Shown piece by piece: positions 1 to 9,037 of a DNA stretch of 64,000 nt; position 1 is the first letter of the stretch, and the number at the start of each line of letters is the position of its first letter. Origin of the DNA: Mesorhizobium sp. GTDB lineage: Bacteria; Pseudomonadota; Alphaproteobacteria; Rhizobiales; Rhizobiaceae. The position numbers were made by a program, and so were the translations under genes. Below the pieces are notes generated by a model. It was not told the origin of the DNA, did no database searches, and worked only from the letters and a program-made list of their open reading frames with translations. The stretch covers positions 310,001 through 374,000 of the forward strand of contig NZ_JAEULZ010000046.1 in the NCBI RefSeq assembly GCF_016793485.1. Direction: 5' to 3'.

Positions 1-423
1 CGCCCACCCATCGTCCAGCGCGTCCGGGTGGCGCTTCTGCATCCAGCGCAGCGTCGCGTCGCGCGTCACGCCGCACGAATGCGTGTTGGTGATCGTAATC
101 GGGAAATTGAACGCGCCGAACTCCTCGATCAGATGCGAGCCGGTCAGTTCGCCGTCGCCATTCTGGCTGAACATGCCGGCGAACACGGGCAGCACAAGGT
201 CGTCCACCGGACGCGGCAGGATCGCCGTGACGCCGGTCCTCATCGGTCCCTTGCCGACCACCAGCGGCCCGTCGCCTGAGATCAGCGTGGTGTAGCCGAC
301 GCTCACGCCGGGCACGTCGGTGATGGCATTGTTCGGCCCAGGCGTTCCGTCGAACGGAATGCCGAAGCTGCGTGCGCGCGGTTTGCCTGACGGGGTCGCG
401 AGATAGGAACTTTGCTTCATCAT
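1..423 (-). CDS. P1 family peptidase (DmpA/S58-like), partial
   Basis: The first 140 or so residues of a protein that runs off the left edge of the window. Reading right to left it carries TDVPGVSVGYTTL, RTGVTAILPR and NTHSCGVTRDATL, the N-terminal signature of the DmpA/P1 aminopeptidases (family S58). These are N-terminal-nucleophile enzymes that cleave themselves at a Gly-Ser bond further downstream, so the catalytic serine is outside the window. Two in-frame ATGs (418-423) are both possible starts. The gene begins 5 bp after the xseA stop on the same strand, so the two may be co-transcribed. The family call is firm; the substrate is unknown. Confidence 0.85.
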   Translation of the reverse strand, partial: MMKQSSYLATPSGKPRARSFGIPFDGTPGPNNAITDVPGVSVGYTTLISGDGPLVVGKGPMRTGVTAILPRPVDDLVLPVFAGMFSQNGDGELTGSHLIEEFGAFNFPITITNTHSCGVTRDATLRWMQKRHPDALDDGWA

Positions 424-428
424 TGCTC

Positions 429-2000
429 TCAGAACAGGCTTCCCTGAGAGCCCGGGTCTTTCGGTTTCGCCGCCGGCCTTGTCGATTTCAGCCGTAGAGC
501 TCCGCCTGTTGCCTGCGCCGTGCCGTCGGCAAATTTCAGCGTCAGTTCAGCACCCTGCGCAACTTCCGCTGCGCGTTTGATCAGCTTGCCGTCGGCGTCG
601 ATCACCAGCGCATAGCCACGATCGAGGATGGACTGGTCGGAGAGCTTCAGCGTCGCGAGCAGCCTGTCGGCATGCGCCAGCCGTGTACGGCTGCGCTCCA
701 GAAGCAACGCGAGCGCCTGGTCGCCGCGCCGTGCCAGATCGCCGACACGCTCAGTCGCCTGCCTTTGCCTGCGCACGAGCGGATCGGGGTTCAGCCGGCT
801 CGCCGACCGGTCGAACTTGCCGCGCCGCTCGCGCAGGATGGCGAAGAGCGCAGTCTGTGCGCGCTTGAAGTCGCGCTCCGCCTGTCGTTTTGCCTCGGCC
901 AGCCGTCGTTCCAGCATGGCGGGCGTCAGCCGCGCAGCGGAAAGCCGTGCCCGCTTGCGTTCGGTCGAAACCTCCAGCGCGCGTCCCAGCCTGCTCGTCG
1001 CCTCATCGAAACGTCTTCTCGGCAGGGCGAGCAACTGGTCCGGCGAGGGCAGGGCGCGTGCGGCCGCTCGTAGCGCCTGTCGGCGGCGGTCGAAGCCGCG
1101 CGACATGCAGGCCTTCAGCCGTGCCGAGAGGCTGGCCAGCGTCGCCTCCAGTTCGGCCTTCACCGGCACGGCGAATTCGGCCGCGCCCGTCGGTGTCGGC
1201 GCGCGGACATCGGCCGCGTAGTCGATCAGCGTCCAGTCCGTCTCGTGGCCGACGGCGGAGATGACGGGAATGCCGGAGGCCGCCACCGTGCGCGCCAGCG
1301 CCTCGTCGTTGAAGCCCCAGAGGTCTTCGAGGCTGCCGCCGCCCCGTGCCACGATCAGCACGTCGGGACGCGGGATGGCGCCGCCGTCGCTCAGCATGTT
1401 GAAGCCGGCCACAGCCGCTGCCGCTTCAGGCCCCGCCGTCTCGCCCTGCACGCGCACCGGCCAGACCAGGACATGCAGCGGGAAGCGATCCTTGATCCGA
1501 TGGATGATGTCGCGGATGACGGAACCGGTCGGCGATGTCACCACGCCGATTACCCGTGGCATGTATGGCAGGGGCCGCTTGCGCTCCCTGTCGAACAGCC
1601 CTTCCGCCGCCAGCCGCTTCTTGCGTTCTTCCAGCAGCGCCATCAGCGCGCCGGCGCCGGCCGGCTCCAGATTGTCGATAACGATCTGGTAGCTGGATTT
1701 GCCGGGATAGGTGGTGAGCTTGCCGGTAGCGATCACCTCCATGCCCTCTTCCGGCTTGAACTTCAGCCGCTGCATGGTGGTGCGCCAGACGACGGCGTCG
1801 ATCTTCGCCTTGTCGTCCTTGAGGCCAAAATAGGCGTGGCCAGAGGAATGCGGCCCGCGATAGCCCGAAATCTCGCCACGCACGCGCACATGGCCGAACG
1901 TATCTTCCACCGTGCGCTTCAGCGCGTTGGAGATTTCGCTGACCGTGAATTCGGCGGCGTTGCTGCGTGGTGCGGACGATTCGAATGTCTGGTCGCTCAT
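429..2000 (-). CDS. xseA: Exodeoxyribonuclease VII large subunit
   Basis: Large subunit of ExoVII, which degrades single-stranded DNA with the small subunit XseB in mismatch and recombination repair. The 523-residue protein opens with an OB-fold region ([17 protein letters not shown], then [19 protein letters not shown]), followed by the catalytic domain with [30 protein letters not shown] and [21 protein letters not shown] long Arg/Ala-rich helical region follows, ending in LDRGYALV. An upstream extension to 2084 is open, but MSDQTF at 2000 fits the family's usual N-terminus. xseB is not nearby. Confidence 0.96.
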   Translation of the reverse strand: MSDQTFESSAPRSNAAEFTVSEISNALKRTVEDTFGHVRVRGEISGYRGPHSSGHAYFGLKDDKAKIDAVVWRTTMQRLKFKPEEGMEVIATGKLTTYPGKSSYQIVIDNLEPAGAGALMALLEERKKRLAAEGLFDRERKRPLPYMPRVIGVVTSPTGSVIRDIIHRIKDRFPLHVLVWPVRVQGETAGPEAAAAVAGFNMLSDGGAIPRPDVLIVARGGGSLEDLWGFNDEALARTVAASGIPVISAVGHETDWTLIDYAADVRAPTPTGAAEFAVPVKAELEATLASLSARLKACMSRGFDRRRQALRAAARALPSPDQLLALPRRRFDEATSRLGRALEVSTERKRARLSAARLTPAMLERRLAEAKRQAERDFKRAQTALFAILRERRGKFDRSASRLNPDPLVRRQRQATERVGDLARRGDQALALLLERSRTRLAHADRLLATLKLSDQSILDRGYALVIDADGKLIKRAAEVAQGAELTLKFADGTAQATGGALRLKSTRPAAKPKDPGSQGSLF

Positions 2001-2127
2001 GCGCGATTGGTGGTTCCTCGCGCGCCGCCGGTCAAGTGCGGCGTGAAAGCCGTCATGCAATCCAAGATTGATGAATTGTAACACACACTCTATAGTTGTT
2101 TAAAGCATTCGCCGCCCGGGAACTGGT

Positions 2128-2352
2128 ATGGCAGACGAACAGAGATTTCCTGTCTATCGGCTAATCAGCGGGCATATCGCGTGCCAACAGCGCCCAGGCG
2201 ATCGCTGGCAGGTGGTTGACGACGGCTTGGTCGATACGATGCTCGAGGCGTTCGACGGCGTGGCTCTGCGGCCCGGGATGATCATGAGCATTTTTGTCCC
2301 GGCGTCTGAAACGGATTCAGCGCGCAAGCCAAAGCAAACTGTGGCTCCGTAG
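2128..2352 (+). CDS. Hypothetical protein, doubtful
   Basis: A 74-residue open frame starting MADEQRFPVYRLISGH in the 496-base stretch between xseA and the small gene at 2497. I recognise no domain. There is no convincing ribosome-binding site (only GGGAAC upstream), and codon use is not strongly coding-like. It is listed because the stretch has no better gene and the frame lies head-on to the RiPP-like gene. Its short size and lack of a signature mean it could be chance. Confidence 0.3.
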   Translation: MADEQRFPVYRLISGHIACQQRPGDRWQVVDDGLVDTMLEAFDGVALRPGMIMSIFVPASETDSARKPKQTVAP

Positions 2353-2496
2353 GAGACGCCTGCGCTTTTCGTTGTTGTTGTGGCGCCGGGCAAGTCGGTA
2401 CGCCGGTCTGCTCGGCAGTTTAGGTCGAAGGCCCGGCGCGCTGACGCCGGGCCCGAGGCTCAACTGACCAGGCATCGTTGGATAGCCGTCGTTAGA

Positions 2497-2628
2497 TCAG
2501 TTCTCGTCGTTATCATCAGTCTCATCGCCCCCGGGAACAGGCGAAGCCTGCGCCACGACTGATTGCAGCAAAATCCGCGATTTGGTCAGCACGGGCTTCT
2601 CGTATGCACGCTTTGCCTTCATCTGCAT
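2497..2628 (-). CDS. Small RiPP-precursor-like peptide
   Basis: A 43-residue peptide starting MQMKAKRAYEKPVLTKSR and ending in an acidic tail (GGDETDDNDEN). A strong ribosome-binding site, AGGAGGG at 2634-2640, lies 5 nt before the ATG at 2628. The YEKPVLTKS segment resembles the YxxPxL leader motif that RRE domains recognise in lasso-peptide and related RiPP precursors; small genes of this type are common in rhizobia. No macrolactam synthetase, protease or RRE gene lies nearby, so if it is a precursor it is an orphan or is processed elsewhere. The open frame and RBS are seen; the RiPP role is inferred. Confidence 0.6.
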   Translation of the reverse strand: MQMKAKRAYEKPVLTKSRILLQSVVAQASPVPGGDETDDNDEN

Positions 2629-2873
2629 GAGCACCCTCCTAAGGTTGTTTCAATTCAACCAAAGGAAGAATGCCGCAGTTTATACACACTTTCAAGTTGT
2701 GGTTCAGCATATTGATAACTTGGTTGGAATGCCCGGGACGTGCTGTCTATTGAGGCTGCGCATCGAAAATGGGCATACCCGCGTTGTAAATTCGTCGCGG
2801 CCCAAAAACCCGTTCCGGATTTGGGTTTGCATTCTAACTGCCTGTTAAGTCCCGTCTGCCATGGTTTGGCGGC

Positions 2874-5090
2874 ATGAACCGGCTAAGGACCATGGTGTCG
2901 AAAGCCTCGAACAACCCGGTGACTTCGCAGGTCACGTTGATCGTTCTTGCGCTGGCTGCCTTCTCGCTGGCGATGCTGGTCGGATTCGGCTTCTTCGCCA
3001 CGCTGGAGACGGACAGGAACTCGCTGGCCAAGCAGAAGGCGTTCGTCGCAGCGGGGATCGCCGACGAAACCGCCGAGCTCATCCGCCAGCAGACCAGCGT
3101 CTCCCTCTGGGACGATTCCGTTCTCGCTGCGAGAAACCGCGACCAGGCATGGATGACCGACAATCTCGGACAATGGATCTATGACTATTACGGCATCGAC
3201 CGGGTCTACGTTCTGGATCCGTCGGGATCGCCGGTCCATGCCATGCAGGATGGCGCGACGTTGGCCGTCACATCCTACGAGGATGATAGGGCTGTCGTGG
3301 AAGCCGCCGTCGCGCGGTTACGCGATCTGGCCCATGGGGCAGCGCCAAATGACAGCCACGACTCGCCCGTCGTCACCGACCTCGTGACCATAGGCGGGCG
3401 GCCGGCGATCCTCTCGGTCCAACCGCTCCTGCCAAACTCGAACCGGGTCATGCAGGAAGCCGGTCAGGAGTATATCCATGTCGCAATCCAGGGGATCGAC
3501 GACACGCTGGTCGGCCGCATCGCCCGCAAATATCAATTGAACGGCATGCACCTGCTGCCGCAGCTTACCTCCGCACTGCCCGGCGCGAGCATCCCGCTGA
3601 TTGGCTCCAGCGGGGCGATTCTCGGCTATGTCACCTGGAACCAGGAGCGGCCGGGCCTCGATCTGGTGCGGCAGGCGAGCCCCGCTTTCCTTGGCTTCTG
3701 CCTGCTGGCGGCGGGTGTCCTGTGGTTTCTCCTCAGGCGCCTCCGCCGCACTGCGGGCGAGCTTCAGCAAAGTCAGGAACAGACGCAATACATTGCCTTC
3801 CACGACGCGCTGACCGGCCTGCCCAATCGCGCCCTGTTCGAGGATCGGCTGAAACGGGCGCTGTTTGCCGTGTCGCGCGACGGCCGCAAGATCGGCCTGC
3901 TCTATGTCGATCTCGACCGGTTCAAGACCGTCAACGACACGTTCGGCCATCCGGTGGGCGACGAGCTTGTCAGGCAGACTGCGGCGCGCCTCCAGGATTC
4001 GGTGCGGCAGGTCGATACGGTTGCCCGGCTTGGCGGCGACGAATTCGCCGTCGTCATTTTCGACGTCAAGGATCTCGTGACCGCGGAAGAACTTTGCCAG
4101 CGCCTTCTCGGCGAAATATCGCGGCCCTTCGATCTGCTCGGCAACCAGGTTTACATAGATGCCAGCATTGGCGTCGCCATCTCGGACGGTCCGGCGACCG
4201 ACCCGGGTGAGTTGCTGCGCAAGGCCGACATTGCGCTCTATGAAGCCAAGAAGGCCGGCGGCAGCCGGCATGAGGTCTTCGCCGGCGGGATGGACGATCT
4301 GCTGGCGCACAAGCGCGTCATCGAGGCCGACATGCGCGGGGCGCTGTCCGGCGGGGGCGGCATGAAGCTTGTCTACCAGCCGATCTATGCGCCCGACTGC
4401 AAGACAGTCGTCGGTGCGGAGGCGTTGATCCGCTGGGACCATCCTGTCCACGGCGCCTTGTCGCCGTCGCATTTCGTGTCGATCGCCGACGAGCGCGGCA
4501 TGACGGGGCTGCTTGGCGACTGGGTGCTCGAGAACGTCGCACGTTTTGCGGCCGGGTCTAACCTGCCTTGGATTGCCTTCAACGTCTCGCCGCTTCAGCT
4601 CAGGGATGCCAGTTTCGCCAATCGTGTAGTGGATGTTTTTCAGCAGGCGAACGTGGCGCCGGAAAAAATCCAGATCGAAATTGTGGAGAGCGCGCTGCTC
4701 GAAAACTGCAAGCCCACGCAAACCGCGCTGTCGACACTGCGGGGTGCGGGTTTCCGGATCGTGCTAGACGATTTCGGAACCGGTTATTCGTCGATCAACT
4801 ATCTGAAGCGTTACATCATCGACAAGCTGAAGATCGACCGCTCCTTCGTGCGCATGCTCGGCGGCACGGAAGGCACTGCGATAGTCAAGGCGATCATCGA
4901 ACTTGCGACGACGCTGAAGGTCAAGATCACCGCGGAAGGCGTCGAAACGCCGGAACAGCGTGATTTGCTGATCCAACTCGGGTGCCACGAACTCCAAGGT
5001 TTCCTTCTGTCGCCGCCGCTCGAGGCCGGCGAGATGGAAGTGCGCTCCGGCAAATCGCTGTCACGACAGCGCTCGGCCACCGGAACCTGA
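2874..5090 (+). CDS. CHASE4-GGDEF-EAL cyclic-di-GMP protein
   Basis: A 738-residue inner-membrane protein. A membrane helix near residues 20-45 is followed by a periplasmic CHASE4-like sensor (about 50-190), a second membrane helix (about 268-290), then GGDEF (about 312-470) and EAL (about 485-725) domains. The cyclase motif is intact as LGGDEF (386-391), with an RQVD inhibitory I-site five residues before it. The phosphodiesterase domain has EAL at 516-518, DDFGTGYSS and AEGVET. Both domains therefore look able to make and degrade c-di-GMP; which activity dominates cannot be told from sequence. It is convergent with the LysR gene, 2 bp apart. Confidence 0.93.
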   Translation: MNRLRTMVSKASNNPVTSQVTLIVLALAAFSLAMLVGFGFFATLETDRNSLAKQKAFVAAGIADETAELIRQQTSVSLWDDSVLAARNRDQAWMTDNLGQWIYDYYGIDRVYVLDPSGSPVHAMQDGATLAVTSYEDDRAVVEAAVARLRDLAHGAAPNDSHDSPVVTDLVTIGGRPAILSVQPLLPNSNRVMQEAGQEYIHVAIQGIDDTLVGRIARKYQLNGMHLLPQLTSALPGASIPLIGSSGAILGYVTWNQERPGLDLVRQASPAFLGFCLLAAGVLWFLLRRLRRTAGELQQSQEQTQYIAFHDALTGLPNRALFEDRLKRALFAVSRDGRKIGLLYVDLDRFKTVNDTFGHPVGDELVRQTAARLQDSVRQVDTVARLGGDEFAVVIFDVKDLVTAEELCQRLLGEISRPFDLLGNQVYIDASIGVAISDGPATDPGELLRKADIALYEAKKAGGSRHEVFAGGMDDLLAHKRVIEADMRGALSGGGGMKLVYQPIYAPDCKTVVGAEALIRWDHPVHGALSPSHFVSIADERGMTGLLGDWVLENVARFAAGSNLPWIAFNVSPLQLRDASFANRVVDVFQQANVAPEKIQIEIVESALLENCKPTQTALSTLRGAGFRIVLDDFGTGYSSINYLKRYIIDKLKIDRSFVRMLGGTEGTAIVKAIIELATTLKVKITAEGVETPEQRDLLIQLGCHELQGFLLSPPLEAGEMEVRSGKSLSRQRSATGT

Positions 5091-5092
5091 CG

Positions 5093-6052
5093 CTACCAGC
5101 CCTGTGCAACCTGTCCCGGCCTCGCCTTGCGACCGCGCACGGCCGACGTGAACGGGGCGATGTCGAAGCTGCCGGTCTCCTCGGCCAGCGGCACCGATAT
5201 GTTGTCCAGACTGTCTGAAATATGGCGCGCGATCGCGTCGACGATATCGGCGCGGCCCGCATGCCCGCGTATGATGCCGATCCTGCAGTCCGGCAGCGCG
5301 CCGAAGCCATCGGCTTCGCCCAGTACGCGCATGCCCGGCCTGAGCGCGCATTCCGGCAGCACCGACACCGCCAGCCCCGACAGCACCGCCGCCGTGATGA
5401 CGGTAGCCGAATAGCTGGAGAAGAGGACGCGGTAGTCACGCTTCATCCGGGACAGCACCTCGCAGGCTGAGCGCCGCCACACGCAGGTCGGACGGCCGAA
5501 GGCCATCGGCAGCACCTCTTCCTCATGCGTGGCGTGGTTGGCGGACGACACCCAGAGCAGTGGCTCGCGCCGAACGACCTCTGACAGCGCGGCGGCGTCG
5601 TCATGCGTGACAATCGCGAGGTCGAGATTGCCCCGCTTGAGATTGTCCACCAGCCCAGGCGTCGGCTCGCAGATGACGGTCAGTTCGACGCGCGGGTTGG
5701 AGCGAGAGAAACGCGCCATGATCTCGGGCAAGAAGCGGTCTGCGTAGTCGTCCGGAATGCCGATGCGCATCGATCCTTCCAGAGCCCTGTCGTCGAAGGC
5801 CGCAAGCGTCTCGCGATTGAGGTGGATCAGCCGTCGCGCATAAGCAAGAAGCCTTTCGCCATCCGCCGTCAGGCGGTTTGAGCGCCCGTCCTTCTCGAAC
5901 AGCGGCTTGCCGATGCGTTCCTCCAGCCGGCGCATCTGCATCGAGACGGCCGACTGCGTCCTGTGCACCTCGTCGGCGGCACGCGTGAAGCTTCCGGTAT
6001 CCGAGATGGAGATGAAGGTTTGCAACTGATCGAGATCGAGCGGAGCTGCCAT
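5093..6052 (-). CDS. lsrB: LysR-family regulator, LsrB/VtlR type
   Basis: A 319-residue LysR regulator with an N-terminal winged helix (LDLDQLQTFISISDTGSFTR, then HRTQSAVSMQMRRLEERIGK) and a substrate-binding domain (RIGIPDDYADRFLPEIMARF). The N-terminus closely matches LsrB of Sinorhizobium and VtlR of Brucella/Agrobacterium, as I remember them; those control envelope, redox and host-interaction genes including small DUF1127 proteins and AbcR sRNA. A DUF1127 gene is indeed divergent from it here. I saw no AbcR-like CUCCCA motif in the intergenic space. Family assignment is strong; orthology is from memory. Confidence 0.88.
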   Translation of the reverse strand: MAAPLDLDQLQTFISISDTGSFTRAADEVHRTQSAVSMQMRRLEERIGKPLFEKDGRSNRLTADGERLLAYARRLIHLNRETLAAFDDRALEGSMRIGIPDDYADRFLPEIMARFSRSNPRVELTVICEPTPGLVDNLKRGNLDLAIVTHDDAAALSEVVRREPLLWVSSANHATHEEEVLPMAFGRPTCVWRRSACEVLSRMKRDYRVLFSSYSATVITAAVLSGLAVSVLPECALRPGMRVLGEADGFGALPDCRIGIIRGHAGRADIVDAIARHISDSLDNISVPLAEETGSFDIAPFTSAVRGRKARPGQVAQGW

Positions 6053-6219
6053 GGCGGAAATCCATCATGAACGTTGATGATAAAGATTAGAAACATTCGT
6101 TGGATAAATCAATTGGACAGGCTCATTGTATCCTCATCAGGTGAACGGAGTTCCGATCTTCGCCGCCCGCGATGCGGGTTCGGCATCGGATTGGTTTGCC
6201 CGAAAGAAGGAGAGCCACA

Positions 6220-6504
6220 ATGACGACCACGAGCCATGCAGCAGAAGCGATGCACCGCCCGGCGCGTCCGGTCGCGCGTGTCGTCAATGCCTTCTGCGCC
6301 CTCTTAACAGCCTGGAAAAACCGCCGTGACTTCTATCGCCTCGGCGAGATGTCGGACACGGAGCTCGCCGACATCGGCCTCAGGCGGTCCGATCTCAGTG
6401 TTGTCGTGGATCTGCCCTTCGTCCGCGATCCGACGATCTATCTCGGGTCGGTCGCCGAGGCCCGCCGCCGTGAGAGCGAAGCCTCCGCGAGGTTGGCTTC
6501 CTGA
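6220..6504 (+). CDS. DUF1127 small protein
   Basis: A 94-residue protein with a C-terminal DUF1127 (YjiS-like) motif, FYRLGEMSDTELADIGLRRS. The start at 6220 follows a good AAGGAG (6207-6212). The family is small, basic and Arg-rich; some alphaproteobacterial members bind RNA and affect phosphate and carbon metabolism. It is divergent from the LsrB/VtlR-type gene, which in Brucella controls several DUF1127 genes, so regulation by its neighbour is a reasonable inference. It is followed by a clear terminator. Confidence 0.88.
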   Translation: MTTTSHAAEAMHRPARPVARVVNAFCALLTAWKNRRDFYRLGEMSDTELADIGLRRSDLSVVVDLPFVRDPTIYLGSVAEARRRESEASARLAS

Positions 6505-6565
6505 ACCTTTTCAAATCGCAGGCCATGACCCGCCGGCTTTCCCCCGCCGGTTTGCCTGCCTCCTG

Positions 6566-6596
6566 CCCGGCCCTCGTTTCGGGGGCCGGGTTTTTT
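6566..6596 (+). terminator. Rho-independent terminator after the DUF1127 gene
   Basis: An 8-bp GC stem (CCCGGCCC at 6566-6573 pairing with GGGCCGGG at 6583-6590), a 9-nt loop and six Ts at 6591-6596. It lies 62 bp after the DUF1127 stop on the same strand. Confidence 0.9.
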
Positions 6597-6737
6597 CGTA
6601 TAAGTCTGCTGGAGCTATGGCCTTACCGGGTGTGGGACTTGACCGGTGAGGACAAAACATGAAATCCGCCAAGGAGTTGCCGGTCGACTCGCCCTGCGGC
6701 GCACGCGATCGACTGGCATCGGCGCATAGGGAAGTGG

Positions 6738-7442
6738 ATGACAGACGAAATCGTCGGCTCCGAAGACGATGTAGCGGAAGGCTCACCTGAGCTGCCTCGC
6801 AAGAGAGGGAAGTCGCGCAGGTCGGGTAATCTGCATGTCGCGGCGCGCACGCGGGCGGTCGCGAAGATCCTCAAGGCAGGCGAGGTCGTATTCGGGCGAC
6901 GCGGCTTCGATGGTGCAACGACTGCCGAGATCGCCAGGGAGGCCGGCGTCGCCAAGGCGACTCTGCACTACTATTTCAAGACCAAGGAGGACCTGCATCG
7001 CGGCGTGCTCGACCGCCTCCACTTCATCTGGGAAAGCGCGCTCAACGAGATCACTCCGGAAGCCACGCCGGCGGAGGCAATGGGCCGCTACATCGCCGCC
7101 AAGATGCGGGCCACCCAGGAACATCCCGAACTCACCCGCCTATGGGCACTTGAGGTCCTGTCGGGAGGCGGACGCGTCGCAGACTATCTGCGCGAGCGGA
7201 CCAGGAGGATCGTCGAACAGAAAAGCATCATCATGAACCGCTGGATTGCGGAAGGGCGCATGGATCCGATCGATCCATACCACGTCATCTTCTCGATCTG
7301 GGCCATGACCCAGACCTACGCCGAGACAGAATCCCAGATCGTCACGGTGATGGATACGGACGGCATCGATGAAGAGATGATGCGCAGGGCGGCCGAAACG
7401 ATTTCCCACGTCATGTTGAAGGGCCTCGGCCTCAAGGCCTGA
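6738..7442 (+). CDS. TetR-family regulator, RutR-like
   Basis: A 234-residue TetR repressor. The helix-turn-helix is FGRRGFDGATTAEIAREAGV followed by KATLHYYFKTKEDL. The ligand domain has the RutR/YcdC style (ALEVLSGGGRVADYL; IWAMTQTYAETESQI). RutR senses uracil or thymine and controls pyrimidine breakdown. A palindrome of RutR type lies 65 bp downstream inside a promoter (7496-7524), but no pyrimidine-catabolism genes follow, so the target operon appears lost or moved. The ligand is inferred from similarity only. Confidence 0.85.
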   Translation: MTDEIVGSEDDVAEGSPELPRKRGKSRRSGNLHVAARTRAVAKILKAGEVVFGRRGFDGATTAEIAREAGVAKATLHYYFKTKEDLHRGVLDRLHFIWESALNEITPEATPAEAMGRYIAAKMRATQEHPELTRLWALEVLSGGGRVADYLRERTRRIVEQKSIIMNRWIAEGRMDPIDPYHVIFSIWAMTQTYAETESQIVTVMDTDGIDEEMMRRAAETISHVMLKGLGLKA

Positions 7443-7495
7443 GCTTATTCCCACACCATTTGCCTCCGGCGCCCTTCGCAGGGCAAAAACCCTTG

Positions 7496-7524
7496 TTGAC
7501 ACGTCCTGACCAAACGGTCATGAT
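7496..7524 (+). promoter_or_regulatory. Promoter with TetR/RutR-like operator
   Basis: TTGACA at 7496-7501 and CATGAT at 7519-7524 are 17 bp apart. Between them sits the palindrome TGACC-AAAC-GGTCA (7507-7520), close to the RutR box TTGACCAnnTGGTCAA. It lies just after the RutR-like gene. The only open frame directly downstream is 28 codons (7561 on). Confidence 0.65.
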
Positions 7525-7923
7525 TTACTGAACAACTGGTCCGCAAACTAGGAAGCTGCGATGCGCGGCGATATACAGCGGGAAGCAGAGGTCCGGTCAG
7601 GCGCGTTCACGTGTGAGCGCATCGACACGGAGGAGAAGCCGAACTGACTGGCCGCCCCACGGTGTGTCGGTTGGGATATGTCGCCACATCGTCTTCGCAC
7701 CCAAGGCCAGCAGTTCGGCTTCCCGCACTTTCGACATGGCAAGCTGGTTGTCGCCGCCTCGGGCAGGCTGGTCTGAAACGCGGCCCGCGACCGGGATCAC
7801 GCTGGATGGCCAGCGTGTGATGATCGGCTTTAAGCTGCCGATACGCGGCGCGGGTGCCCGAGCCAGTGTTGACAACCGTGGCTTAGAAAAGCGTGACGCT
7901 TGCGCGCAGCTCTGGAGCCGTGC
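7525..7923 (+). other. Region without a recognisable gene
   Basis: About 400 bases after the RutR-like promoter. A 28-codon frame starts at 7561 (MRGDIQREAEVRSGAF) and stops at 7647. A minus-strand frame (7597-7875) includes GAKTMWRHIPTDTPWGGQ but matches no family I know. It may be the decayed remnant of an operon once driven by the operator at 7507. Confidence 0.4.
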
Positions 7924-8946
7924 CTACCTATAACGATCCATGCCCTTGGTGAACTGGTCGAAGATCGAGCCCATGTTCTTCTCGTAGTCGTCGCGCTGCT
8001 TGCGGCCTGTCTCGAACATCTCTCCGAACAGGTCGTCATAGGGGTTCTTCTGGCGTCCCCCCTGCGGCTGGCTTTGGCGCTGCCGTGGCGCCTCTTCAGG
8101 CTCAGGCTCAGGCGCACGCCGCTGTCCGCCGCCCTGCTGCGCACCCTTCAGCATCTCCTCGAAAATCTTGCCGAGCGGATTGTCGCCGAACGGATTCTGG
8201 GCCTGCGGTTCCGGCTCTGGCTGGCGCTGCCTCGGCTGTTGCTGCGGCTGCGCCTGCCCACCCGGCATGCCCGGGCTGCCGCTTGGCATGCCCGGAACCG
8301 CGCCGCCGAACATGTCCTTGAGGATCTTGCCGAACGGGTTGTCGAACGGATCAGCCGGCTGTCCCTGAGGCCGGGCCTGCGGCTGCTGCGGCGCCTGCCT
8401 CTGCTGCGGCTGGCCACCCCCCATGCCGCCCTGCCGCATCATCTGCTCGATGATCTCCTGCAGCGGGTTGCCGGAACCGCCGAAGCCCGCTGCCTGCTGG
8501 GTCTGCCCGAATTGGCCCGGATTGAACTGGCCGCTCGACTGCTTGAACAGCCCGCCCATGATCATCGCCGCGATCGCCGGCAGCATTTGCTGCAGCGCCT
8601 GCTGGCTGATGCCGGTCGCCTGCGCTGCCTGCGCCGCCACCGCGCGCGAAAGGTCCTTCGACCCGAACAGATGCCCGAGGATGCCGTTGCCTTCGGCCAT
8701 GCCCTGCGGCGAAAAGGCAGTCTGCGCATTGTCGAAATACTGCGCGTGCTGCCCGTTTCCGATCGCGTTGAGGAAAGCGCCGACGCCATAGGGATCCGAG
8801 GCATTGCGCTTCAGGCCCTGGCTGAAGGCCGGCAGCAGCGCCTCGACGGCCGCCTGCGTCTGCTGCTGAGACAGGTTGAACTGCCGCGCCAGCGCATCCA
8901 TGCCCTGGCCGTTCTGGGCATTGGCCAACATGTCGAACAGGTTCAT
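7924..8946 (-). CDS. DUF937 domain protein, Gln/Pro-rich
   Basis: A 340-residue protein. The first 140 or so residues are a DUF937 helical domain (MNLFDMLANAQNGQGMDALA, then QQTQAAVEALLPAFSQGLKR). The rest is low-complexity Gln/Pro/Gly sequence broken by repeats of the form DPFDNPFGKILKDMF, NPFGDNPLGKIFEEML and NPYDDLFGEMFETG. These three short amphipathic repeats look like copies of one unit. DUF937 proteins (YidB group) are widespread with no settled function. No signal peptide is seen. It stands alone, convergent with the region on its left. Confidence 0.85.
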   Translation of the reverse strand: MNLFDMLANAQNGQGMDALARQFNLSQQQTQAAVEALLPAFSQGLKRNASDPYGVGAFLNAIGNGQHAQYFDNAQTAFSPQGMAEGNGILGHLFGSKDLSRAVAAQAAQATGISQQALQQMLPAIAAMIMGGLFKQSSGQFNPGQFGQTQQAAGFGGSGNPLQEIIEQMMRQGGMGGGQPQQRQAPQQPQARPQGQPADPFDNPFGKILKDMFGGAVPGMPSGSPGMPGGQAQPQQQPRQRQPEPEPQAQNPFGDNPLGKIFEEMLKGAQQGGGQRRAPEPEPEEAPRQRQSQPQGGRQKNPYDDLFGEMFETGRKQRDDYEKNMGSIFDQFTKGMDRYR

Positions 8947-9037
8947 CGTGATTTCCTCGCCAAAGTTCTCTCGGAAGAAAACTAGGGCGTTTCGGTCCCG
9001 GCTTGAAGAGCTATTCGAGAGAAATGCTTACCGCGGA

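Noticed and set aside
2431-2454. GGCCCGGCG/CGCCGGGCC hairpin as a terminator
   Set aside because: The stem is good, but no T run follows on either strand and no clear transcript ends there.
3318-4721. Long minus-strand frame opposite the GGDEF-EAL gene
   Set aside because: No motif, and the opposite strand encodes a clear, complete domain protein.
7900-8985. Long plus-strand frame opposite the DUF937 gene
   Set aside because: A Leu/Arg-rich shadow of the Gln/Pro-rich repeats on the other strand.
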